Positions 17,203-25,989 are shown, counted from the stretch's first letter. The stretch: DNA of 64,000 nt from CAZKGE01 sp964636405 (GCA_964636405.1 CAZWSI010000006.1:25935-89934); one strand, 5' to 3'. Made by a program: numbers and translations. Notes: generated by a model not told the origin, from the letters alone.

Positions 17203-20199
17203 TCAATCGTCGCCAAAGCCGTCGTCGTCCTCGTCGCTTTCGTGGCTGCTGCGGAAGAACAGCCAGATCACGCCGATGAGTATGACGATGCCCCCGGCGA
17301 TAATGCCGATGAGCCGCCAGTTGATCGGAGTTTTTTGCGGTGTTGTTACGTCCGTAACGGGCAGCGCGTCAGGGGTCGCGGTCGGCGCGGGCGTAGCGGA
17401 GGACGAGGGCGCGGGCGTTGGGGTCGCGTCGGCGGCGAGGCGTTCCTTAAGGAACGCGTAGTCGGAGCAGCTCGATTGCTGCACCGTTGCCCAGCCGGAA
17501 ATGTCCACCGCGCTGTCCTGCAAATACACGAGCTTGCCGCTCGTCGCGTCGTATTTATAGTAATAGAGCGTAAGCCCGGCGTACTCCTTGCCGACGAGGA
17601 GCTTGATGCTTGCCTCGGCGGGCAGCGCGCCGTCAAAGTTAAAGTGCACGGTGGCCACGTGCGCGTCGCCCGCGAGCTGCTTGACGATGCTGTTGTGGAT
17701 GCAGTTGTTGATCACCACGCCGAAATCGTACCACACCCGCCCGCTTTCCGCGACCATGCTGCCCTTGGAAAAGCTGTATACGGCGTTCCCGGTCGAAATG
17801 AGCACGGGCTTCTCCTCGTTGCCCTTAATCAGCTTATTCAGCGTGGAGAAAAGCACGTTTGTGCCGCCTTCGGGGAGCGTGAGTTCATAGAGCTTGTCTG
17901 AGGCTTCGGTGGTTCCGCCGGTCGTTCCCCCGGTTGTTCCCCCCGTCGTTCCGCCGGTCGTTCCGCCTGTCGTCCCGCCGTCGCTGTCGGAGAGCGTGTA
18001 AAACGAGGCCGCCGGGCTTGCGGGCGAGGCTTGGTGCGAGGAGGTTGCCTTCACACGCTGATAGAAGGTGTATTTTTTGCCTGCGGAAAGGCCGCTGAAC
18101 ACATTGCTGTCCTGCCAGTTCGTGCCGCCGAGCGAATACTCGTAGCCGTTGTGCGCGGTGAGCGTAATGCGGCTTGTGGAGCGGCTTTGGCGCGTGGGCG
18201 CGGCGGGCGCTTCCCCGCCGTAGGCGGAGGACACCGTAACGGACGCGGAGGACGCCTGCGAGCTGCCCTGCGTGCTGACCGCCACAAGGGAAACGGTGTA
18301 GCTGCCTGCGGCAAGGTTCGTGAGCGCATAGCTGTTTGCGGAGGCGGGGAGCGTAAAGGGACTGCCGCTTACATGCGCGCCGTTTATCATGACGCTCAGA
18401 ATGTAGCCCGTCAGGGGCGCGCCGTTGCCGTCGGGCGTAATCCACGCGCAGGTGAGCTGGCCGGTCGCGCCGGCCGCGTCGAGCGTGGGCGTCGCCGGGA
18501 CGAGCGCCGGGATGCGCATGGAGGCCGAAATCTGGCCGCTGTAGAGCGAGCCGTTGCCGCCGGCAGCGGCAGCAACGAGCGTAATCGTGCGCCCCAGATC
18601 GTTTGCCGTCACAAGATAGCTTGCGGCCGTAGCCCCGGCGATGGGCGTGGAATCGAAGTACCATTGCAAGGTGTAATCCTTGCCCAAAACCGCCGCGCCG
18701 CCGTTCAGCGTCACGTTCGCGGTGATATACCCGCCCGGAGCCGCCGTGCCGGAGAAGCTGATGGAGCCGGTGAGGGCCGCCGCAGCCACGCGCACCGCGC
18801 CGCTTGTAAAGGCGCTGGCATAATTGCCCGTGCCGGTCGCAGTCACGGTCAAAAGCTGCCCCACATCGGACGAGACGACCGTATAGCTCTCGCCGGTAGC
18901 GCCCGCAATCGGCGTGCCGTTGCGGTTCCACTGATAGGTGAATACGGGCGCGGCGGGCGCTGAAGGCACGGTGACCACGGCCTTGAGCATATCGCCTGCT
19001 TCGACCGTGCCCGCCGTGCCGTAATCGGTCAAAAAGCCGATGGCCACGCTCCCCGTGATGCTGGCTGGCAAAATGGTATACTGCGTGGCAAGCCCGCCCG
19101 CGGGCAGCGCATAGTTTACGCTTGCAAGGCCCGTGGCCGTGTCGAGCACCGCCGTGACCGTGGCCGCGTAGGTTCCCGCCGCCGTTTCCGTGCCGCCCAC
19201 CACCTTCAGGGTCAGCGCGTCGCCCGAGGCCTTGAGGCTGCCGGGCTTTACGGAGGCGGTCACATTGGAGGCGACAAGCGCGTCGTACGGGCGCGCCTCC
19301 GCGCCGTTCCAGGTCAGATCGTCCGCCGTGAGCACATAGGGCGTTATGTTGATGCGTGCCGTGGGGTAGACGAGCGTATAGTGCGCTGCGTCCGGCCCGG
19401 TCAGGCCGCCGCCCGTCACGGTGACGGTCTTGGCAGAGCCTGCCTGCGCGTCGGCGGTGGTTGCGCTGAAGGGGACGGTCGTATCGATGGCTACGCTTTC
19501 GCCCGCGACCACGTTTGCCAGATCCAGCGCGGGCGCGCCGAGCGTGAGCGGCACATTGGCCGTGCCGTCGTAAACCTTGGAGGAAGGAATGGTCACGCCC
19601 GTAAGCGAAAGCTGCGCGGGCCTGATTGCAAAATCGAACGAGGCCGCGCCGATATAGGCCGCGCCGTCGAACACGACGGTGAGTCTGTAAGTTCCAGGCT
19701 TGCTGGGTGCGGCGGAGGAGGAATATCCGTTCAAAGCGCCCGTGTAGAAAAAGTTCGGCGTTCCGGCAAGCGCGGTTACATCCGTGCCGTCGGCAAGCGC
19801 GGCGGTGGGCGTGCCGGAAAAGGCCGCGGGCATGCCGTCGTAGGTCTTTTCGGCCAACGCCACGCCGGAGACCGTAACCGTCTCGCGGCCGGTTTTGACA
19901 TGCGCGGTGAGCGTAACGTTGGCAGAAGGCATCACAAAGGTCGTATTGGGCTGCAGCGGATCGGCAAAGACACCGCCCGCGTCGCTTGCCCAGTAGGCAT
20001 GATCGCCCGCGTCCAGGGCCGCGACAGACACAACGGTTCCCGCCGCATAGCGCGCTTGCGGCGCGGGCTGGGTCGCGTCCGTGCCGCCGACGATGGCGAG
20101 CGTATAGGCCGTTTCCTCGGCATGGGTCACGGCGGCGCCGCCCAGCGCCAGTAAACAGATTGTCATAAGCGCGCAGAGGGCGCGCAAGCTCTTTTTCAT
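17203..20199 (-). CDS. Secreted, membrane-anchored multidomain surface protein (MBG/YDG, Ig-like and FN3-like modules)
   Basis: 998 residues from ATG 20199, chosen because MKKSLRALCALMTICLLALG...AVTHA is a clean signal peptide. Modules in order: a divergent bacterial repeat near 35-110, MBG/YDG-like modules with KTYDGMPAAFSG and KVYDGTANVPL (about 110-380), two Ig-like modules (YQWNRNGTPIAGATGESYTV and LQWYFDSTPIAGATAASYLV), an FN3-like part (AWITPDGNGAPLTGY), a second module with YEYSLGGTNWQ, a (GGTT)6 linker, a folded domain, a Thr/Pro/Ala linker, a C-terminal membrane helix (LIGIIAGGIVILIGVIWLFF) and an acidic tail. There is no LPXTG; anchoring is by the helix. Probably an adhesin or envelope protein; ligand unknown. 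Confidence 0.88.
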   Translation of the reverse strand: MKKSLRALCALMTICLLALGGAAVTHAEETAYTLAIVGGTDATQPAPQARYAAGTVVSVAALDAGDHAYWASDAGGVFADPLQPNTTFVMPSANVTLTAHVKTGRETVTVSGVALAEKTYDGMPAAFSGTPTAALADGTDVTALAGTPNFFYTGALNGYSSSAAPSKPGTYRLTVVFDGAAYIGAASFDFAIRPAQLSLTGVTIPSSKVYDGTANVPLTLGAPALDLANVVAGESVAIDTTVPFSATTADAQAGSAKTVTVTGGGLTGPDAAHYTLVYPTARINITPYVLTADDLTWNGAEARPYDALVASNVTASVKPGSLKASGDALTLKVVGGTETAAGTYAATVTAVLDTATGLASVNYALPAGGLATQYTILPASITGSVAIGFLTDYGTAGTVEAGDMLKAVVTVPSAPAAPVFTYQWNRNGTPIAGATGESYTVVSSDVGQLLTVTATGTGNYASAFTSGAVRVAAAALTGSISFSGTAAPGGYITANVTLNGGAAVLGKDYTLQWYFDSTPIAGATAASYLVTANDLGRTITLVAAAAGGNGSLYSGQISASMRIPALVPATPTLDAAGATGQLTCAWITPDGNGAPLTGYILSVMINGAHVSGSPFTLPASANSYALTNLAAGSYTVSLVAVSTQGSSQASSASVTVSSAYGGEAPAAPTRQSRSTSRITLTAHNGYEYSLGGTNWQDSNVFSGLSAGKKYTFYQRVKATSSHQASPASPAASFYTLSDSDGGTTGGTTGGTTGGTTGGTTGGTTEASDKLYELTLPEGGTNVLFSTLNKLIKGNEEKPVLISTGNAVYSFSKGSMVAESGRVWYDFGVVINNCIHNSIVKQLAGDAHVATVHFNFDGALPAEASIKLLVGKEYAGLTLYYYKYDATSGKLVYLQDSAVDISGWATVQQSSCSDYAFLKERLAADATPTPAPSSSATPAPTATPDALPVTDVTTPQKTPINWRLIGIIAGGIVILIGVIWLFFRSSHESDEDDDGFGDD
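17908..17979 (-). repeat. 12-bp tandem repeat encoding (GGTT)6
   Basis: Six units of GGTNGTTCCNCC (plus strand) in frame inside the surface protein, coding a flexible Gly-Thr linker. Copy number could change by slippage without shifting the frame because the unit is 12 nt. Confidence 0.9.
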
Positions 20200-20291
20200 G
20201 AAAAACGCCCCTTTACCAATCACATTCATAGCTAAAACCTTCGCGCGCGGCAAAACGTTGCGCCGCGCAGCGAAAAACGCATTCTTTTATC

Positions 20292-20320
20292 AGTATCGCA
20301 TATCAAATGCCTATATGCAA
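20292..20320 (-). promoter_or_regulatory. Sigma-A-like promoter of the surface protein
   Basis: Minus strand TTGCAT (20320-20315), 17-nt spacer, GATACT (20297-20292). It leaves a leader of about 85 nt that contains a GCGCGGC/GCCGCGC inverted repeat before the AAAGGGGCG ribosome site. Confidence 0.55.
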
Positions 20321-20412
20321 ATGAACAAAGCGTGACGCAAATCCGAAAAACGCCTTCTTTTCATGAGAGCGCCGCCGAGTGGAGCCGCCCGCCGCATCCG
20401 TCATATTCCGTA

Positions 20413-20441
20413 TTTCCCAAACCGTAAAAAGCATGTATAAT
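20413..20441 (+). promoter_or_regulatory. Promoter of the AlkZ-like gene (leaderless arrangement)
   Basis: Perfect -10 TATAAT at 20436-20441 with a poor -35 (TTTCCC, 17-nt spacer). The predicted transcription start falls at 20448-20450, on the ATG at 20450, and no Shine-Dalgarno precedes it. Confidence 0.55.
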
Positions 20442-20449
20442 ATGAATAT

Positions 20450-21532
20450 ATGGATCGCATGGAGATTCTGCGCCAGCGCCTATACCGGCAGTTTCTTACC
20501 CATACCGCGTCGCCCCCGCTCGCGGCGGAGCGGCTGCTTGGCGCGCAGGCGCAGTTTTTTTCCTACGCGGCCTACACGCTTTCCCTGCGCGCGGGTGATG
20601 CGGCGTATGAGCCGAAGCTTTTTGTCAGGAGCTGGACGCACCGGGGCACGCTGCATCTCTTTCCCGTAAGCGACGCACCGCTGTATCTGCACGAGGGCTT
20701 TTCCACGGAATTCGGCCAGCGCGCGCTGACTGACCCGGCCATTGCCGAGGCGCGGAAGCGCCATTTCACCGAGTTTATGCTGGCGGAGATCGCAGCGGGG
20801 CGGGGAACCCGCGAGCAGCTAAAAGAAGCGTTTCTCAGCGCGGGCATGACGCAATATGAGCAGGCGGTTTTTCTGCATCCATGGGGCGGCCTTGCGCGCG
20901 CGCTGTGCGAGCGGGGCCTTATTGCCTATGCGGGGGATGGGGAAAAGCGCTTCGTGCCCCTTCCGCCCGCCGCGCCCATGCGTGCGGAGGACGCGCGGCG
21001 CGAAATGCTCGCGCGTTACTTTTCCTGCTATGGCCCCGCCACGCTCCGGGATGCGGCGTACTTTTTCGGCGCGCCGCAAAGGGCGCTTTCCGCGCGCATG
21101 GCCGAATTGCCGCTTGCTTGCGCCCGGGTGGACGGCCGGGACTATTACTGGCTCGGCCCGCTTGCGCAGGATGCGCCCGCCGTGCCCACGTGCGTGTTTT
21201 TATCGGGCTTTGATCCCATGCTGTTGGGGTATCAAAAGGCCGAGAGTCTCATTTTGCCGCGCGAACGTATCCACGACGTTTTCAACGCGACGGGCATCGT
21301 GTTCCCGGTGGAGCTGTACCGGTGCAAGGCCGCCGCACGCTGGAAGCTTGTGGGAAAGCGCCTGCGTATCATGCCCTTTGCGCCCGTGAGCAAGGCCGCG
21401 CGGGAGGCGGTTTTGCGCGAGGCGCGCAGGAAGCTGCCTGCACTTGAGCCTGCGTTTTGGAGGCGGAATAGCCGCCGTGCCATCGTATTAGCGTTACAGG
21501 TTATAAATGTGAAGGAGGAAGCATTATGCTGA
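20450..21532 (+). CDS. AlkZ/YcaQ-like winged-helix DNA glycosylase
   Basis: 360-residue HTH_42/AlkZ-family protein. These glycosylases remove bulky alkylated or crosslinked bases. The catalytic Q-x-Q pair known from AlkZ (Q37 and Q39 in Streptomyces AlkZ) appears here as Q33-A-Q35 in LLGAQAQF. Other family blocks are RSWTHRGTLHLFP, YFSCYGPATLRDAAYFFG, FLSGFDPMLLGYQ and the C-terminal VFPVELYRCK. It overlaps the next gene by 7 nt. An in-frame ATG at 20459 has only GGA upstream; I keep 20450 because of the promoter position. Substrate is not predictable. Confidence 0.85.
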   Translation: MDRMEILRQRLYRQFLTHTASPPLAAERLLGAQAQFFSYAAYTLSLRAGDAAYEPKLFVRSWTHRGTLHLFPVSDAPLYLHEGFSTEFGQRALTDPAIAEARKRHFTEFMLAEIAAGRGTREQLKEAFLSAGMTQYEQAVFLHPWGGLARALCERGLIAYAGDGEKRFVPLPPAAPMRAEDARREMLARYFSCYGPATLRDAAYFFGAPQRALSARMAELPLACARVDGRDYYWLGPLAQDAPAVPTCVFLSGFDPMLLGYQKAESLILPRERIHDVFNATGIVFPVELYRCKAAARWKLVGKRLRIMPFAPVSKAAREAVLREARRKLPALEPAFWRRNSRRAIVLALQVINVKEEALC

Positions 21533-23394
21533 CAAAAGACAGCCGCATCCGGGAGCTTTTGGCAAACCCCATTGGCCGCGACCTAATGAACGCCCTCGCC
21601 CAATACGCGGGCGTGAAAATTGATTCCGACACGCCCTTGATTGGCGGGCTGCGCATCCGCAAGCTTGCGCGCCTTTCCGGCGGCATGCTCGACGAAACGC
21701 TCATCGATACGCTGCTTGGTCTGTGCAATCAGGAGGAGGGCACGCCCGAGCCCGCGCCCTCAAACGAGCGCGCCTGGTGGAAGGAGGCGGTCGTGTACCA
21801 GATCTACCCGCGCTCCTTCAAGGATGGAAACGGCGACGGCGTGGGCGACCTTGCGGGCGTAATCGAGAAGCTGGACTATCTGCAAGCGCTGGGCGTGGAC
21901 GCTGTCTGGATGTCGCCCATCTGCGATTCTCCCAACGACGACAACGGCTACGACATCCGCGATTACCGCGCCATCATGGCGGAGTTTGGCGAAATGGCGG
22001 ACTTTGACCGCCTCATTGCGGAGCTGCATAAGCGCGGCATGCGCTTTATTATGGACATGGTGTTCAACCATTCCTCCGACGAGCATCCGTGGTATCGCGC
22101 GTCCGCGAGCGACCCTGTCGGCCCCTACGGAGACTATTATATCTGGCGCAAGGGGGAAAACGGGAACCCGCCCAACAACTGGCTTTCCTTCTTCTCCGGC
22201 AGCGCCTGGCGCTATGAAGAAGCGCGCGACGAATACGCGCTGCACCTGTTTTCTTCAAAGCAAATGGATCTGAATTGGGAGAATCCCGCCGTGCGGCGCG
22301 AGGTGTGCGATATCGCTGCCTTCTGGCGGAGTAAGGGTGTGGACGGCTTCCGACTGGACGTAATCAACATCATCAGCAAGACCTCTTATGCCGACGGCAG
22401 CGAAACGATCAGCAAGCTTCTGCATATCCGGGGCATCGAGCATTACTTTTATGGGCGCAGGCTGCACGAATTTCTCCGGCAGCTTCGCGCCGAGGGCCTT
22501 GGCGACGCGTACGCCATCGGCGAGGCGGCGGGCTTGGGACTGGAAATGTGCAAGCTTCTCTCCGCGCCGGAGCGCGGGGAGCTGAGCACCATGTTCTGCT
22601 TCGATCACAACGACTGTCCCGGCCACCACCGCTTCGAAGGACATCCTTATGACCTGAACCATCTTAAACGCTGCTTTTTGCGCTATGAGGGCGCGCACGC
22701 GGAAAGGGCGTGGCCCACGCTCTTTGTGGAAAACCACGACAACCCGCGCATGGTGTCCAAGGTCGATCCCACAAACGTATACAGGAAGGAGCTGTCCAAG
22801 CTTTTCGCCGTGGCCACGCTCACCGGCCGGGGGACGCCCTTTATCTATCAGGGGCAGGAGCTGGGCATGACAAACGTAGACTTTGCCGACGTTTCCGAGC
22901 TGCGCGATGTGGAAAGCCTCAACCGCTACCGCGAATTGAGTCAGGAAGGCGACGAAGCGCCCTTTGCGCACGTCGCGCGCGGCACGCGCGACCACGCCCG
23001 TACCCCCATGCAGTGGACGGCGGGCAAAAACGGCGGCTTTTCAGAGGAAACGCCCTGGATACGCGCCGGCGATTACGCGCGCGTAAACGCCGAAGCGCAG
23101 CAGGCCCAGCTTGATTCGCCGCTCAATTTCTATCGCGCGGCGGCGGCGCTGCGGCACGAGGCCAAGGACGCGCTGGTCTACGGCAGCTTTGAGCCTGTGG
23201 CGGAGAAGGCGGCTGATCTGTTCTGCTATTACCGCCGGGGCGAAAAGAGCGCTTATTATGTGGAAATGAATTTGAGCGCCAAGCCGCGCCGCGCGCCCAA
23301 AACGGCGGGCGAGCTGGAGCGCGTTTTGTCCAATTATCCGGACGCGTCCGACGTGCTCCGACCCTATGAGGCGAACGTGTATATTTGCCGGTAA
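21526..23394 (+). CDS. GH13 alpha-glucosidase with an extra N-terminal domain
   Basis: Oligo-1,6-glucosidase / trehalose-6-phosphate-hydrolase-like enzyme of 622 residues, cytoplasmic. The GH13 barrel begins at WWKEAVVYQIYPRSFKDGNGDG (about residue 84). Catalytic triad: Asp278 in DGFRLDVINI, Glu333 in AIGEAAG, Asp405 in VENHDNPR; also MDMVFNHSS and ARTPMQWTAGKNGGF. The usual C-terminal beta domain follows. Family members start near the barrel, so the first ~80 residues (IRELLANPIGRDL ... PLIGGLRIRKLARLSGGMLD) are an unusual extension. AAGGAGGAAGCATT precedes the ATG, confirming the extension is translated. It is coupled to the AlkZ-like gene. Confidence 0.93.
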   Translation: MLTKDSRIRELLANPIGRDLMNALAQYAGVKIDSDTPLIGGLRIRKLARLSGGMLDETLIDTLLGLCNQEEGTPEPAPSNERAWWKEAVVYQIYPRSFKDGNGDGVGDLAGVIEKLDYLQALGVDAVWMSPICDSPNDDNGYDIRDYRAIMAEFGEMADFDRLIAELHKRGMRFIMDMVFNHSSDEHPWYRASASDPVGPYGDYYIWRKGENGNPPNNWLSFFSGSAWRYEEARDEYALHLFSSKQMDLNWENPAVRREVCDIAAFWRSKGVDGFRLDVINIISKTSYADGSETISKLLHIRGIEHYFYGRRLHEFLRQLRAEGLGDAYAIGEAAGLGLEMCKLLSAPERGELSTMFCFDHNDCPGHHRFEGHPYDLNHLKRCFLRYEGAHAERAWPTLFVENHDNPRMVSKVDPTNVYRKELSKLFAVATLTGRGTPFIYQGQELGMTNVDFADVSELRDVESLNRYRELSQEGDEAPFAHVARGTRDHARTPMQWTAGKNGGFSEETPWIRAGDYARVNAEAQQAQLDSPLNFYRAAAALRHEAKDALVYGSFEPVAEKAADLFCYYRRGEKSAYYVEMNLSAKPRRAPKTAGELERVLSNYPDASDVLRPYEANVYICR

Positions 23395-23418
23395 ACGAGT
23401 CAAATGGCCAGAAACAGC

Positions 23419-23453
23419 GCGCGGCGGGGCAAAGAAACTCGCCGCGCATTTTT
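23419..23453 (+). terminator. Intrinsic terminator after the GH13 gene
   Basis: GCGCGGCG (23419-23426) pairs with CGCCGCGC (23440-23447), followed by ATTTTTA. It lies 25 nt after the stop, between convergent genes. Confidence 0.75.
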
Positions 23454-23505
23454 ACGCGCGCAAAGGCTTGCGCCTATAGCGGCGACCAAAGCCGGCAAAG
23501 AAGGG

Positions 23506-23916
23506 CTACGCCTGTTCTTTTTCGTGCGCCGCTTTTTCCGCTTCGCGTTCCCGCTCGTCCATGAGAAGGGAGTAGTTGACGGCGCTGCCCGCTTCGTCCC
23601 AAAGCCGCTCGATGTTGTAATACTGCCGCTCTTCCGGGTAAAACAGATGCACGAGAATGTCGGAAAAGTCCAGCACAATCCAGCGGCCGGTGGAATAGCC
23701 CTCCTGGCGGCGGAGCGTCAAGCCCAATTCGCCCGCCTTTTCCTCCAGCTCGTCGCAAAGCGCCTTCACCTGGGAAACGGCCCTGCCGCTTGCGATAACG
23801 AACCAATCGGCCACCACGGTTTTTTCCATCACGGGGACAGCCAAAATCTCCTGCGCTTTTTTGTCGTAGAGAAGCTTACACAAGCCCAGAGCCTGCTCGC
23901 GAATCCTTTCGTTCAA
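23506..23916 (-). CDS. rsfS: Ribosome silencing factor RsfS
   Basis: RsfS/Iojap protein that binds uL14 and blocks subunit joining in starvation. 136 residues: KKAQEILAVPVMEKTVVADWFVIASGRA matches the family start (usually D/V at the first position of the D-I-x-V-L-D-V block), then QVKALCDELEEKAGE, EGYSTGRWIVLDFSDILVHLFYPEERQYYNIERLW, all typical. The tail after about 118 is a charged extension (EREREAEKAAHEKEQ). It follows the NadD-YqeK fusion by 13 nt, the conserved nadD-yqeK-rsfS order of Firmicutes. Confidence 0.95.
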   Translation of the reverse strand: MNERIREQALGLCKLLYDKKAQEILAVPVMEKTVVADWFVIASGRAVSQVKALCDELEEKAGELGLTLRRQEGYSTGRWIVLDFSDILVHLFYPEERQYYNIERLWDEAGSAVNYSLLMDEREREAEKAAHEKEQA

Positions 23917-23929
23917 TGATGAGCCTCCT

Positions 23930-25072
23930 TTATGTTTTGTTTCGTTTAGTAAAATAGTCCAGCGCTCGCTCGCTTGCCGGGTGATAGGGGAGTCCCTGCG
24001 CCTTCACAAAGGCGCGCACCCGCTCGAGCGCGCAGAGCATACCCGCTTCCGGCCCGCGCCCGCATGCCGCGCGTATAGCCTCTACACCGTCAAAATCGCG
24101 CCCGGGCTCCGTAATATCCGCCAAATACAGCGCCATATCCAGCGCCGTCATGTTCGCGTCGCCCGTGGCGTGCAGACGGATGGCCCGCAATACCGCGTCG
24201 GAGCTTACGCCGTAGCGCGTTCGCGCAAGCACCGCGCCCGCGGCCGCGTGCAGCACGGGGGGAACGTCCAGATCCTCGCCGGAAAGGAGCAACTGCGTAT
24301 CGTGCTGCATATATTTGGCGCAGTCGTGCAAAAGCGCCGCAAGCCGCGCAGCCTCGAGATCAGCCCCCCAAGCTTCGGCAAGCCGTCCGGCTTCGATCAT
24401 CGTTCCCAAAACATGGGCGTAGCGCGGCGCTGGCAGCTCGGCGCGCATCCGCTCCATGCGGCTCGCGATTTCTTCTGGGAAATACAGCGCCTGCTCAAAA
24501 ATATAGCGTTCCACCGCGTCCGCCACAAGCCCCGTGACGGGAAAGCCGCAAAACACTCTGCGCCGGATATCCGTCGAGGAGAGCAGCAGCGCGCACGCGG
24601 GCAGCATGGCCACCTCCACGCCAAACTCGCGCTTGAGTGCCTCGCGCGCAAAGCCGTCCGTTTCGTTGCAGCCCTTGCGGGGGATGCAGGCCACGCGCGC
24701 CATGGACAGGATCTCCGCCGGGTTCTTCCAGTTGGGCAGATCGGCGAGCATATCGCTGCCGAGAATGAGCGTTAGCTCCGCGTCCGGGTAAAGCTTTTTG
24801 AGCGTGGAGAGCGTGTCGCATGTATAGCTTTTGCCGCGGCGGCCCAGCTCGAGGTCGCTCGCCTCCACACCGGGCGCGTCCTGCGCGGCAAGCTGCGCCA
24901 TGCGGAAACGGTGTCTGCCCTCCACGGCGTCCGCCACCTGCTTGTGCGGCGGATCGGCCGCGACCATCAGCAGCACGCGGTTCAGCCCGAGCTTTTTTAT
25001 GGCGCAATTCGCCATTTGTAAATGCGCCTTATGCACAGGATTAAAGGTTCCGCCGAGAATACCGATGCGCAT
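23930..25072 (-). CDS. nadD: Fused nicotinate-nucleotide adenylyltransferase / YqeK HD hydrolase
   Basis: Residues 1 to about 195 are NadD: GILGGTFNPVHKAHLQMA with the HxxH nucleotidyl-transfer motif, LILGSDMLADLPNWKNPAEI and SSTDIRRRV. Residues about 197-380 are an HD-domain YqeK (diadenosine tetraphosphatase type): RYAHVLGT (His219), LLHDCAKYM (His249-Asp250), LHAAAGAVLARTRYG, IRLHATGDANMTALDMALYLADITEPGR. The two are separate neighbouring genes in B. subtilis. The frame is continuous with no internal start needed. GGAGGCAGGC precedes the ATG. The fusion couples NAD synthesis to Ap4A breakdown in one chain. Confidence 0.93.
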   Translation of the reverse strand: MRIGILGGTFNPVHKAHLQMANCAIKKLGLNRVLLMVAADPPHKQVADAVEGRHRFRMAQLAAQDAPGVEASDLELGRRGKSYTCDTLSTLKKLYPDAELTLILGSDMLADLPNWKNPAEILSMARVACIPRKGCNETDGFAREALKREFGVEVAMLPACALLLSSTDIRRRVFCGFPVTGLVADAVERYIFEQALYFPEEIASRMERMRAELPAPRYAHVLGTMIEAGRLAEAWGADLEAARLAALLHDCAKYMQHDTQLLLSGEDLDVPPVLHAAAGAVLARTRYGVSSDAVLRAIRLHATGDANMTALDMALYLADITEPGRDFDGVEAIRAACGRGPEAGMLCALERVRAFVKAQGLPYHPASERALDYFTKRNKT

Positions 25073-25113
25073 GCCTGCCTCCGGGCTCCGCTAAGCTGTT
25101 TGCGGATATATCT

Positions 25114-25143
25114 ATTATAGTATACTTTCGGCGAAAAGGGCAA
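25114..25143 (-). promoter_or_regulatory. Sigma-A-like promoter of nadD-yqeK/rsfS
   Basis: Minus strand TTGCCC (25143-25138), 18-nt spacer, TATAAT (25119-25114), in the divergent gap before the 25180 gene. Confidence 0.6.
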
Positions 25144-25179
25144 GAATCAAACATATTCTTTCAGAAGGGAGAAAGCGCT

Positions 25180-25989
25180 GTGCAAACGCAACGAACCGTT
25201 GAGCTATACTATCGCCGCGTCTTTTCGGCGGGAAGGAGCGCGCTGGGCAGAGCGCTGGACTATATCGCGCTGCGGCTCGTGCTCTTTTGCGCGGCGTTTC
25301 TCTTTTTCCGCCCGCGTGTCACGGCGCTTCTGCCCGCGCTTTTGCTCGCGCTCACCGTGCTTATGGCGGCCATGCTCCTTTTGCGCATGGTGCGCGAGGC
25401 GTGCTTTACGCGCTTTTGCGCGCGGGAGGGGGCGCGATTGCGCGGCGAGATCCTTTCCGAGCGGCTTATGCTGTTGCCGGAAAGGCGCTTTGCCGCTCTT
25501 GCCGCGCCGCTTGCGGGCGATTGCACACCCTGCTTCATGCAATGCGCGGAAGCGGCGGACGCCAACGCGCTGCTTGCCTGCCTGCGCGCGGAGGGTAGCC
25601 ATAAGAAGCTCGCCGTTTGCTCCACGGCCGGTTTCAGCGCCTCTGCGCGTGCCTTTGCCGCCGCCCGGCCGGAAAGGCTTATGCTGATCGAAACGTCCAC
25701 GCTGATCGCGGCGGCGGAAAAAACGGAGCTGCGGCCCTCGGAGGCCGAGCTTTGCGCGCACATTATACGTATGGAGACGGGGCGGCGCGCGCAAAATCGC
25801 GAAAAGCGCCGCGCGCCGTTTGCCGAGGGCGGGGCGAAAAAATATTTCCTGGCTGCCGCCGTGCTGGTGCTGGCCTCGTTTATCACACGCTATTCACTCT
25901 ATTACCGCATGCTGGCTGGTTTTTGCATGCTGCTTGCGGTCACGGGTCTCGCACTCGGCGTGCCCAAGCGCTTCCGGGAAGAACCGTAA
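25180..25989 (+). CDS. Unknown membrane protein, possible degenerate Mrr-like fold
   Basis: 269 residues from GTG 25180, chosen for the AGAAGGGAG site 8 nt upstream. Two membrane helices near the N-terminus (about 30-70), a cytoplasmic middle, two more near the C-terminus (about 225-262). The middle contains KKLAVCSTAGFSASARAFAA then LMLIETSTLIAAAE, which resembles the second half of Mrr/restriction-endonuclease-like domains (…T.sgFt..A...A… .LidG..L). No D-(E/Q)-x-K catalytic set is obvious, so nuclease activity is not claimed. It overlaps or abuts the following peptidase gene. I do not recognise a named family. Confidence 0.6.
   Translation: MQTQRTVELYYRRVFSAGRSALGRALDYIALRLVLFCAAFLFFRPRVTALLPALLLALTVLMAAMLLLRMVREACFTRFCAREGARLRGEILSERLMLLPERRFAALAAPLAGDCTPCFMQCAEAADANALLACLRAEGSHKKLAVCSTAGFSASARAFAAARPERLMLIETSTLIAAAEKTELRPSEAELCAHIIRMETGRRAQNREKRRAPFAEGGAKKYFLAAAVLVLASFITRYSLYYRMLAGFCMLLAVTGLALGVPKRFREEP

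Noticed and set aside
17908..17979. Possible CRISPR-like array
   Set aside because: The 12-bp units are contiguous, have no spacers and encode GGTT in frame.
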